DNA of 64,000 nucleotides, taken from assembly GCA_010645155.1 (NCBI GenBank), contig JAAGOF010000204.1:352409-416408 (forward strand), written 5' to 3'. The notes beneath the pieces were generated by a model. The model did not search any database. It worked only from the letters and a program-made list of their open reading frames with translations, and had not been told where the DNA came from. Of the stretch, positions 45,513-56,890 are shown piece after piece; the stretch's first letter is position 1; every line of letters starts with the position of its first letter. Made by a program: the position numbers and the translations under genes. This DNA is from Tigriopus japonicus. Lineage: Eukaryota; Arthropoda; Copepoda; Harpacticoida; Harpacticidae.

Positions 45513-48500
45513 ATGTCCAGAAGCCGTTTGTTTCCCAATACAGGCAGTGGTTGGATTTTGCCCATTGCCCAGAGTTACCAAAGACGTCGCGCTAAGCGCT
45601 CTACCACAATCCGTCTGTTGACCTTTGTGGGATTAACCACGTTGGTTTTAGTTTATTTATCAGTTTCCCCCCGGCATCACCAATATGACGAGGTCGATGG
45701 ATCCGCCGAGGCCAATCTGCATCGAAGGCTCCTCCAACTTGGGGACGAAAAGTAAGATTAGGCATGCCATTGTGTTCTTCGCTGAGCAATTCCATTGAGC
45801 CATAACTTCTTTCAGCAACGAACTCGAGGCTAATGGGTCCATCACTCTCCAGACAGCTGTGGCTGACGATCCCCTCTTTCCCCCTGAACTGTTCACCATT
45901 GAGCAATTGAAACAAGGAGCTGTGATATTGCACATTATTGGAATATTGTACATGTTTTATGCCTTGGCCTTGGTGTGCGATGAGTTCTTTGTACCATCTC
46001 TGGACGTCATTGCCGAAAATGTAAGCGGAAAATATCTCTCACTTGGCAGATCTGTCATATTTTTGAATCATGCCTTTCTCTGTCTTAGCTTGGGATCAGT
46101 CCGGATGTGGCTGGCGCTACTTTCATGGCCGCGGGTGGATCTGCACCCGAACTTTTCACTTCCGTCATTGGTGTGTTCATAGCCAAAAGTGACGTGGGTA
46201 TTGGAACCATTGTGGGATCAGCGGTGTTCAACATACTCTTTGTCATCGCTGCTTGCGCATTTGCTGCTAAGGACGCGTTGAGGTTTGTAGTAGTACTTGT
46301 CTCCTTTCTTTGAAAAACATTCATGTTTGTTTGCTTGCTTATCCTTCCTCTTCTTGATAAGGATTCTTCCTCGGCCAAATTTGGAAACCATTTCTTCTAT
46401 CTTGACGTTCCTTCGGCATGGGTTTATTTTCCTTCAGGACTACACAGATAGGCCTGACATTCTAGGAATATCTGTCCCACTCAAATGGTCCTGTTATGCA
46501 TAAAATGAGCCAGAGCCAAACGGAATAGCATTTCCTCTTTACTACTTGGTAGCTATCTTAAATTGTACAATAGAAGTGTAAACCCACTGAAGTCCCGAGT
46601 GAGCCCTTGAGCTTCAAAAGTCGTGAGTACTAGGAAACGAACAAAGGGCGGCTGTCTAAATGTTAATGTCCAGGAAAATGGAGAAGCCCCAAGTAAGTCC
46701 CTTTTGCACTCGGAAGAAAGAAGTTTCAACGCCCAAAGAGACCACTTGTGCCGCCATTCCGAGCGTTGTTCTCGGCGCTTTTAGGGCAAAAAAAATTGCA
46801 GCTCTAACTTGTGTAGTAGACTCTCTTTCCCAGAACAATTGAACAACTCTCTCAATGTAGTACGAAGGAGTTTTGTGGAACAGTGTCATATTAAACTGAG
46901 GATGAGAAACCTCTTGGGTGCATCAACAGACACATACCAAGATACCCTACCATTAAGAGGCCTCTATTGGGAGACAAGACCAACAAAAGATGGAGAAAAG
47001 GGTCTCAGTTTACGAGCTCTGAGGCGTTTTTCTTTGCCGAGACTCGCCATTAAGTTAGAAAGAGCACCTAGAATAAAGTAATCTGGATCACAACTGGAAA
47101 AGAAAAAAAAAATGCACTCTAAATTGAGACTCAAATTAACTTAAGCTGAATTTTGAGGCGAATTTACTAATTTTGACCACATGGGGAGAGTTTGGGGAAC
47201 GGGGCCTTTTGATTCTTAAATTATAAGGGTGTCTGCAACAGAAATGAGGGCCTTCCAGTTGACCCCACACTAAAGTAGAAGTAATTTTAACTGGCCTTTG
47301 ACTGTGAACTTGTTTGACCAGATGATAAATGATCTCTCGACTTGTGAAACAAGCTTGAAATTGCCTCGGAACCTTCAACTTGTAAAAGGCTCAAGAAAGA
47401 CGTGTCGCGTGTTAGAAATGGCTTCTAACCCACAAACTCACTCAAGAGCCAAAATTCCTTCATTCTTTAAAGTGGCAAAAACGTACCGACTTGGTGAAAG
47501 AAGCATGTGCCCTAAAATTGTAAACATAATTTAAAAGATGAAGTTTTCCAATGAGAGCCTGAAGGATTACAAACAATCATTAAATTTGGTATTCTATGTA
47601 GCATGAATTGTCTTTGAAATGATTTGTTGTGTTATCCATTCTTTACAAGTCAGAATTGTGGGATATGATAATTTCCATAGCTATTAAGACTTGAGACAGG
47701 TTAACGATATATTCATTGTTCATTAGGCCACGAGATGCCACCAAAGTGCGCCCTTCTAATAGATTCAGGACCTATTATTTTGACTTCGACCAAGGGATTA
47801 TTTTTGCTTACTAGACCAGAACGAGGCAGGAAACATTGAAATTCCCATCAAGACCAATGTTCTTTGCCTAACCTCAATGTTTTTCCGCCCGTACAATGGA
47901 AGATAGCACTACTTTTTAAACAAAGCTATAAACAAATTTTATAAAACAATTTTTTTTGTAAACAATTTTGTAAACAAAACTACAAATTTTGTAAAATTTC
48001 AAAGAAAGAAAAGCTTAGGCTAATTGGAAAAAGATGGTCAAAAATGACTCGCATTTGCTCATTCATTTATTTTTGAGTCATTGGTTACATAAAAAATCAT
48101 GTTCTGCATGCTGACAGGAAAGTCTCCTTGAATGTTTCATCGGCCATTTCCTCCTCATGGACGGAGAAATGTTTGTTAGGCAATTAATCAAGTAAAAGTA
48201 AAATATGGTTTTGCCCAATCCAGACTTCTCGTCACACTCAAAAGGCGACCTTGGGTAAATGTACTCGTATTCCAACGTCTCTATTGGCTGGTTCAAGGAC
48301 ATCTCTATGCATGGACCAATGACATAGGTATAAAAACACAACTGACGTTGAATGAATATTCAAAATTTCCCGGGTTTTTGTAAACATTCGGCTGTTTTCA
48401 GTGATTAGTTAGGCTTGAATTTTTTTTCAAGATCCGGAAAAATATTCAACCCGTATATTTTTTATGATTTTGCCAACATGCATATGATTGCAACTGCGTT

Positions 48501-51500
48501 TTGGGCTCCAACATTCCCATACATCGAGCCAAAAGACTTCAAATTTTATCCCTGTCTCGTTCCAAATATTTAGAAGTCCTTTCTTTTTGGCGGTTGATGA
48601 GAGGCAGAGCTGTCTTGAAGCACCCACATAGAGTACACATAGTTAGTATTCCTCCCACTCTGTCTATTGGGTGTGCCTCATGTAGGCCCTATTATTAGGC
48701 TGTTTCGCTCTTTCTTTCTTTCTTTCTTTCTCTTTCTTGCCTTCTTTCTTTCGCTTTTCCGTCGATATATCCCTCGCTCACTCTTGTGAGTGTTTGTGGG
48801 ATGCTATTGGTCCAAGTTGAAGCGTCTTTCTCTCGGGATCCCTTTCATGGTCCAAGTTCCGTAGGCATGATGTTAATGACTATTTTCTTTGTATGAGATG
48901 AGGAAAAGTGGCGGGAGTGAAGGGAACCCCGCTGATCTCCAAGACACTCGCGGCTTCTTTTTTTCTTTTTGGGGAAGGAATAAAGAAAGAGACTCGAGGC
49001 ATCTGAAAAGTTGGTCGATCAGAAAACGTATTCCACGTATTCTTCTGACTCAAGATTTAGACTTTGGATTCGTTGTCAAACTTTTAAGTATGTGAGGTGG
49101 TGCTCGAGAAAGTAAATGATCAATATTGGCCCGAGCGAATCCTCCTTGGTTGGTTATACATGTGCCACTAAGAAAACGAATGAAGGCAGGAATCGTGGCT
49201 CTCCTTTTCATGAATACTTAATTAACGAGCGATGGCGTAAGGCATCCCGCTTCTTCTCTTTTCACCATTCAGGCCGTTCCAAGATGTTTTTCTCTGGCAA
49301 AAAAGTGCCTCTGATTCGCAGAGTCTAGTGTAAAGTTGAGATATACGTACTGGGATGTTTTACCAACCCACTTGTCTCTCTCTCATCCTCTGACATCTCT
49401 TTCAGCCTGACTGCTTGGCCCCTCGTCCGGGATGTGTTTTTCTACTCGGTCTCGCTAATCGTGTTGGTCCTGTTCTTCTTGGATGAGGAGATCACGTGGT
49501 ATGAAGCCCTCATTCTGTTCCTCTGGTATGGTGCATACGTGGGATTCATGAAGTTCAACGAAAGCGTGGAAGATGCGATGCGAAAATTGTTTCAACTTCC
49601 CCCGATCGTAAGTTCACACATGGTTCTCGCATTTCAGGAGGGATCGATATGAATGATGAATGGGACGGTGGATAAACCAATTATTGCCATTTTCTCGTGA
49701 TCGATGGGCCTTGTTTGAGTAGGAATGATTGCAGTTTCATTATATTCGTTTTGTAAGCATTTGAAGGATCATGAAGGCTGGTTAGATAGACCTAAAAAAA
49801 GAGCCAGATCTTCAGTGACATTCTCAAGATCGAAGTGTGCACTCTCCGCTTCGTTGCCCAAATATTGCATTCCAGGCTNNNNNNNNNNNNNNNNNNNNNN
49901 NNNNNNNNNNNNNNNNNNNNNNNNNNNNNNNNNNNNNNNNNNNTTATTGCCATTTTCTCGTGATCGATGCGGCCTCGTTTGAGTAGGAATGATTGCAGTT
50001 TCATTTTATTCGTTTTGTAAGGATTTGAAGGATCTAAGCTGAACGCAGTTACACTATAACTAAACCATGAAGGCTGGTTAGATAGACCTAAAAAAGAGCC
50101 AGATCTTCAGTGACATTCTCAAGATCGAAGTGTGCACTCTCCGCTTCGTTGCCCAAATATTGCATTCCAGGCTTTGTGAATCCAATTCCCATTATGTTCA
50201 GACAATATTGAGGGCCCTTTTTATGAATTCTGCCAGCTAGCTAGCTAGCTTTCAAAGGCCAAAGTTTTCTTTCTCTGTCGTCCACGCTTTTGAGGAGCAG
50301 GAAAGGACGAAGACGACGATGAAAAAAAAGACGAAGCAGAGATTGGCAATGGTGCGCAACCTTCATGATCTATTCGGAAAGTCGGTTGGGGCAGAATGGT
50401 TCAGTGATTCGTACAAATGGTGCAATGATAAATCTTGTTTTATGACTGAGCATCCTCGTCCTTTTCGTCCTTCCGAGTTTCATCGAAAAAGCGTCGCCCC
50501 AAAGGAAGTAAGATGTCCTCTTCGAGAGACTGACTGCAGTGCCTTCGGATTAGTAAATGATGGTTCCATGTCGGCATATTGTCCTCGTGGATGTACGTAC
50601 ACCATGTAGCACGTCAGTGGTACAAAGGTTACAAAGCCCACAAAGGCCAAAGAGAAACGTAATGTTGAAAGGCTAGATTGGATTGGATCGGGATTGGACG
50701 GGTCGATTCACACAATCAATAAACTTGGATAACTTACAGAGCCCAAATGAGGCCACTTGAGGACGAGGGAAAGTTACTCAATAAAAAAAACTATGCAAAG
50801 AAAAGAGAAAGCTCTTTCTCTCAAGAGTGCAAAAATCCAATAGGTGAGCTGAGCAATTCTGTCCACATTGTTCTCTTTCTCTAATGTAAAGGAAGTAGTA
50901 CAAGGCTCGAGTAGTGTGGAGAAAAGTACACTTCCGCTGTCAATGTGCCCAACATTCCTTTTTGCCTTCCTTCCTTCCTTACTTCCTTCCTCTGCTCATT
51001 CATTCCTTCTTGCCTGTCTTTAGTTCTTTCTCCCTTTTTGGCCCTTCATTTCTTTCTTCTTGTTTCTCCGGACCTTTCTTTATTTTCGGAGTGGATTCGT
51101 TCTGGGTGCCATGCAAGAAATACCATACCGAAAAATGCACCTAAAACAACGATAAGATATATGACACTAAATAAGGCCTACTAATTCTCAGGGACATGCC
51201 TCCCGTTCTCACGAAACGAAATTGAAGTGGTTAGGCAGGCTTTTTGGGATAACTTGTCTTTAGTGAAACGAAGAGACGGGACTCTTCCATAATCCATTCA
51301 TTCTTGGACGCCGTTTGGAGTACAATGTCCCAAGATACGAGACATCTTTTTATCATTATGAGAAACCTCCCAGGCCCCTAATAGATGAAAGTGCATTCTG
51401 AACGTAGATTTTGGTTCCAGAATTGGCTTGATCTGGTTAGAGGCTGAAGCAATAAAAGTTTTTTATTGCCAAATCTGCTGTCCAAATGGTCACTTCAGGG

Positions 51501-54500
51501 TCTTACGGAAAAAGAAATGGAGAATAAGCATGAGAGAGAGATAGAAAGGTCAAGGAAAAGCTGGGTATGTCTCACTTTTCCTCTGATAAAATTGAGACCA
51601 TCTTTTTTTTGGCAGCCAATCTGCGTAATTCTTGACCTTTAATGGAGGATTTATTTCGGAACAAGGAAGGAAGGAAGGAATGAGGGGACGAAAACCTTTT
51701 CCTCGGACTTTGATCGTACATTCATAGTCATCACGCTTCTAGGAGATGCGCTCGAACAATTTGATTTCCCCCTAGATATCCTTCCAAGTCCCAAGGTCGA
51801 TCTTTAGAGAAGAATTTTGAGTGAAGGTGTTGCATAGAATTACAAATTTGTCTCTGTCTTGGTTTTGAGGGGCTCGTCCAACTCTCAGGGGACCATGCCA
51901 ATATGTCCTCGTATTCCTTCTTTTTGGTCGGCCTTTGAATGACCTTGACTTAGCAAGGCTCAACGACGACGACAACAGCAACAACAACAGCAACTGGAAC
52001 GCTTCTCTTACGTATTTGCTTGCTTGCTCGTTCTTTCTCGCCTTGATCTCGGAAGTGATATATGGGTGTAAACTTTTGATGATGGACGGTGACACAAGGG
52101 CACAAAGGCACACCACCAATATAAAGATAAAAAATTGGCTTTTCCAAAAGTATCGAAACTTTAAAACAAGCACTACTTCAGAAGCTGCGTGTGAAGTTTT
52201 TTGGACTTTTTTGAAATGGTGATCGTGCGTTTCTTTGGTTGAGGTCCATTCTTGGAACACTCTATTTTGCACCGAGAGAAAATGTGTGCCTCGGTTAAAG
52301 GGGAAATTTCTGTTCTAAATTGGCCAAACTAAAAAATGAGGCACATGGCACAGCTCTTATCACCCTTTTCTCATTTTGTTAGAGCGGTCTCATTGCGAAC
52401 AAGCCTCGAGTTTAACGATCTACAAGTGCTTTCTCTTCATTTTGCTGTCAAAACTAGATTAAAAGCGGAGTTGGATGTTTGCACCCATTCCATTTTCGAC
52501 CATTCTAACGACTAAAATTATGTTCTACTGTGGTTGTAAAAAGCCAAAATCTATTTTTTGTTCTTGTTGTTGTTATTGTCAGTTGTTTTTGCGATACCTT
52601 ACGAGGGGTATCCAGACTAGAGGTAGACTGGGCCTATAACTCGTCAGCAAGTGCGATTTTTAGATGCTTGATAAAGAATCGAAATCAAGATTTATCTCTT
52701 ATGAGCAGATGGTATTTTACATAATTTGTTGTAAGGCAATCATGTTCGAACTTATGATCTAATAAGACAAGGTATGTTGGGCGACCCCTGTATACATAGA
52801 AAATAAGCCTCAAAAGCGAGCAACAAGTCAAAAATCAAGTACACTGTAAAGCCAAGACGTTTGACATCAAAAGTTACCACTTTTTTGCCTCAAATATTCC
52901 TCAAATATTGGTATGGGTGGTTGAACATATTGGATTTTAACGCGTTTCTTGCTCTTGACATCGATGTTCAAAAACGTGCAGGGGACGCCCAACATACCTT
53001 TTCTAAATAAATCATCACTATGAACTGGATTAACTGACAACAAATCATGTAAAATATCATCTCCTCAATAGAGATATTTCTTGATTTTGATTGCTCATCA
53101 AGCATCTAAAAATCGCACTTTTTAACGAGTTACAGGCCCAGTCTACCTCTAGTCTGGATACCCCACGTATTTGTGAGGCAAAAAATGGTCATTTCATTAG
53201 TAAGTGGATCAAGGATCCATTTAATCAAATTTGTGAAGCACTTGAAAACAGTGCAAAGCCAGATGTTGACCCGTCTCCCATTTATTTAGAGTCGGCTTTC
53301 TCGATTGTTCTTTTTATGGTAAAGCATGGCTGGAATGGAAAGGACCGCGAAAGTTGCTATCGTCATAAATCAGAAGTCGGTTTTTCGGTCTCTCCCTGGT
53401 AAATTCCATTAGTGCCACACCCACACCTGAGAAGGACGAACTAGTGACTTTTGACACCACCCTTATTTTATGGCCATGAAAACGTCCAAAACGCACGGTT
53501 CGATCCAATAACAACGAAATCCTTATCCTCTCGTGTCATTCTCTTCGTGCTCTCATAATGTTCCCAAAAATATTCCCGATTTATTCTATCCCACTCCGCG
53601 TTCTGACTTAAGTTTAAGCTTGACTCAGAAGTGAAATGCATTCAGGGAAAAATGACAACCCTTGGGCTGAAAAATAGTTGCTGAGAAATCAAAAGAGGAT
53701 CCTCTTCTTCTTCTTCTCTGAATGTTTGGCATTCTCATTTCAGGACCGCACTCACCACGTGCGTGGAGTCACCCTTAGATCGGCTCATAACAGAAAGGGA
53801 TTGTTCCACTTGATGAATGAAACCATCAATCCAGGAATATTAAGTGAGTGAATCCACGTTTCTGAGTGGATTGGAGATCTTGATCTTACATATAGCAGCA
53901 TCCTTGTGGCACGGTTTTGCTTTACGTAGATTAACATTTCAGTTCAGTTATTTGCTTGGAGATTGCGTTTACCTTCTTTTGTGTTTTTTTTTCTTTTCAT
54001 TTCCTTTGTTTAACCCCAGGAAAAACGAGGACCCAAAACTCGAGAGTGGAGGGCGATGAAGACAAGCCGCTGAATAAGGAACTGCCTCCAGGGGGTATGT
54101 GAGAGTTTTAATCTCCTTGGTTTCATTTTCTAAGGCTTTTCTTGTTTTTAAATCGAATAAAAGTCGAAGTGTAATTGCTGAGCTGTCTCATTTATCATGG
54201 TGTGCATTTCGTGTCCTTAGGGCTCATGATTGGGGACCAAGCCCAAATTGGAGGTGGGATCTCACAACTCAAGACACACCTTCAGGACCAGGACGGATCC
54301 ATCAATTTCGCCAAAACTCCCAGCGCTGATACGGAATTGATGAACATTTCCAATGGCGACGAGAAGAACAAAGAGGTTTGTTCTGCTAAAGTGATTGGTT
54401 CCATATCCTTTGAGATTGATACCGAGTTTTCTCTTTGAAGATTGAAGAAACGAACGCTGAAGAGGATGAGGAACAAGAGGGCGAGGATCCCATTGACATG

Positions 54501-55395
54501 TCCTTCCCAATGAAAGGTGGCTGGAAAGCCATTCTCGTCTACTTGATTTCGTTCCCGATTATGTTCCCATTGTTCCTAACACTTCCCGACACCAAAAATC
54601 CAGCTAGTAAGTAATTGATCGTCTGGCCAACTGAATCTCCACGACAAACTAAAACTGTCACTAATTCGATCCTTTTTCGCTTTCAAGAACGCAAGTTTTT
54701 CCCCATCACCTTCCTTGGCAGCATTATTTGGGTGGCCGCATACTCGTACTTGATGGTTTGGTGGGCCACAACGGCAGGAAACACTCTTGGAATTCCATCA
54801 GATGTAAGTCCATTAAAAAGAAAAAAAATGAATATAAGCTCTTACTCAAATGTTCGTACTCGAATTAGGTCATGGGTCTGACATTCTTGGCGGCGGGTAC
54901 GTCAGTCCCTGATCTCATCACTAGTGTTCTGGTGGCTCAACAAGGCAAAGGCGACATGGCCGTCTCATCCTCGGTCGGATCCAACATCTTTGACGTCACC
55001 GTCGGGTAAGCTGAGAGCAAATTACCAAGTTCTAAAATTACCTTCATCCCGGAAAAGAGCCCTCGAGAAGTAGATTCTCATTTCAGACTTGTTTGCAAAC
55101 TTTCTTGAACGTCTGTCTGTCTCATTGATGAAGTGTACTTCCATTTCGTTACAGACTTCCTGTTCCCTGGCTTATCTACACGCTCATCAACGGAAGATCC
55201 GTGGAGGTTTCGAGTAGTGGAGTGGGATGTTCCGTGGCCATGTTATTTCTCATGCTTATCCTCGTCTTTCTAAGTATTGTTGCATTCCGGTGGAAGATGA
55301 CCAAAGGCATGGGATTGGTCATGTTGGTGCTCTACTTCATCTTCGTGATTGCTTCTCTTGGGTTCAGTAACAAGTGGTATTCTTGTCCCATTTAA
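45513..55395 (+). CDS. K+-dependent Na+/Ca2+ exchanger (NCKX/SLC24 family), copy 1
   Basis: Eleven exons: 45513-45751, 45816-46020, 46089-46282, 49406-49607, 53744-53843, 54020-54094, 54221-54375, 54441-54606, 54688-54803, 54869-55005 and 55155-55395, giving 609 aa. Splices are GT-AG and the frame is closed throughout. A basic N-terminus precedes a first hydrophobic segment (~33-51). The alpha-1 repeat (exon 3) has [17 protein letters not shown]; its Glu, residue 169, corresponds to the Ca2+-coordinating Glu of NCKX2. An acidic cytosolic loop is encoded by exons 5-8. The alpha-2 repeat (exon 10) has [15 protein letters not shown] with the matching Asp, and [12 protein letters not shown], whose Asp underlies K+ dependence in NCKX2. 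The protein exchanges Na+ inward for Ca2+ plus K+ outward at the plasma membrane. The ~3.1-kb intron 3 and ~4.1-kb intron 4 carry repeats and the assembly gap. Part of a tandem pair with 56891-61993. Confidence 0.93.
48709..48755. repeat. (CTTT)n microsatellite
   Basis: Imperfect pyrimidine tract of TTTC units inside intron 3 of exchanger copy 1. Confidence 0.85.
49681..50173. other. 65-N assembly gap flanked by near-identical duplicate sequence
   Basis: N occupies 49879-49943. The 198 bp before it (49681-49878) and the 230 bp after it (49944-50173) start and end with the same words (TTATTGCCATTTTCTCGTGA ... ATTGCATTCCAGGCT). They differ by a few substitutions and one 32-bp insertion in the second copy (starting CTAAGCTGAACG). 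This pattern is typical of two haplotypes laid end to end at a scaffold join, though a true tandem duplication is possible. It lies in intron 4 and does not touch coding exons. Confidence 0.85.
50965..50990. repeat. (TTCC)n microsatellite
   Basis: Near-perfect CTTC/TTCC run within intron 4 of exchanger copy 1. Confidence 0.85.
52602..53167. mobile_element. 566-bp fold-back MITE with TA target duplication
   Basis: The two arms, ~200 bp each (52602-52800 and 52975-53167), are reverse complements with roughly 80-85 percent identity by eye. They begin CGAGGGGTATCCAGACTAGA and CGTGGGGTATCCAGACTAGA and continue past GTGCGATTTTTAGATGCTTG to AAGGTATGTTGGGCG. TA dinucleotides flank both ends (52600-52601 and 53168-53169), as in Tc1/mariner-class insertions. 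There is no transposase ORF; the frame at 53091-53402 is chance. It lies in intron 4 of exchanger copy 1. Confidence 0.85.
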
Positions 55396-56890
55396 ATCAA
55401 CCAGTCGCATAATTTCAGTTCTCATTTCCTTCTCTCCCAACCTAATTGGGCCTCTTCAATGTCATATTTATAAACAAGCGAAAAAAGGAAAACGAAAGAA
55501 ACAAAGAAGAGGATAGGTGGGTTCTGCTCCGGTGCTTTGATGACGATTTCATATTGGAATTTACTTCTTTTTGGCAGCTCACCAAACTCCGACCGGTCTT
55601 GTTCTTTCTTTTGTTGGTTCGTTGAATCGGACATGCCAAACCCATATGCACAATATTCATTCGTGTCCAAAGCAAGGCTATTCAAACCCACCACGCTCGA
55701 AACCTAGTGCAGTTCTCCCTATCTCTCTCTCTCTTCCGTCTTGATTTGGTTACAATGATTTTTTTTTCTTCCGAATACAGATGAATTTTACCCTTGTACA
55801 ATGTCTTCCCTGGTCCATCTTAGAACACAACTCTCTGTTGGATCTTGTTGTACATACCATATACCAACCTAGATATCAATTGCCACCAAATCGACGCAAA
55901 TCTATAGACAACTAGTAGGATTCTTTCAAGTGCATACATATATATCAATCATTGTTCATCTAATGGAGTCTTTCGTCCAGATTTTACTTCAAACTAAACA
56001 AATCTTTCAATTGAAAGGGGATTGCAGGTTCGCTAAACCATTCATTCATCAATAACATACCGTAACTAGACTCTTGAGGTGTCCTAAAGGTCTCAGGAGT
56101 GCCTTTTAGTTCTTGGCATTTTTCATCTGCATTCATTCAAGTCTGATCAGGGAGTCCCTTGAATTCCGAGAATAAAAAGAAGAAATCCACGGGCAAGATT
56201 TTTGGGACGCCCTTTTCAATCCAATCGTTTGGGCCAGATTCTTTCAAAAGTGCCCAGACTCCATTCATTCATTCTTTACATAGAATCTTTACCAGACTAC
56301 TTTTTGGTGGGTGCTTTATTCGATTTCAATCCAGCGATTGCATGATAAAATTCCAAGAGTGATTCATATGCAAATCACCCAAACCTTTTGGCCAAAGTGA
56401 TTATGCAGTGATGGTCAAACTCTTTATTTCATGATCAGATTAGAGATCTATAGTCGATATTACTACTCCTATTATTATGATTATTACTATTATTCTTATT
56501 ACTATGATGATTAATGAATCAGGGCAATTCAGTGACAAGAAACTAACAACAGATCGATGAATTCATATTGTCCTCCATAATTGATGACAGAGGAATGTAA
56601 CAAGACTCGATGTAAGATAATTTTATTCTATTCTAATACGCTCCTATTCTCTGAAATACATAATATACACGAGTAATCGAATTCATTTTCATTTTGGTGT
56701 TCATGTGTTTTTCCAACTGATGTGTTGGTGTTATCGAGGATTCTTCCTCTTCCTGCCATACAAACTCAATCTTAAAATAAAGCACCGGAAGCTTCAAAAT
56801 TATTATCAGAGTTTTTGAACGTGCTAAAAATCGTGGTTTGGAAAATAAGGGTTTCCTCTTTTTCATAGTTCCCTTGACGTGCAGACCATA
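55396..56890. other. spacer between the two exchanger genes
   Basis: Holds the 3' flank of copy 1 (first AATAAA at 56171-56176) and a trinucleotide ATT/ACT repeat at 56461-56512, then presumably the promoter of copy 2. No coding sequence is recognised. Confidence 0.5.
56461..56512. repeat. imperfect (ATT/ACT)n trinucleotide repeat
   Basis: Degenerate TATTACTATTATT-type run ~380 bp upstream of the start codon of exchanger copy 2. Confidence 0.75.

Noticed and set aside
50319..50609. 96-codon ORF inside intron 4 of exchanger copy 1
   Set aside because: No family resemblance. It sits between gap duplicates and repeats, with no promoter or splice context.
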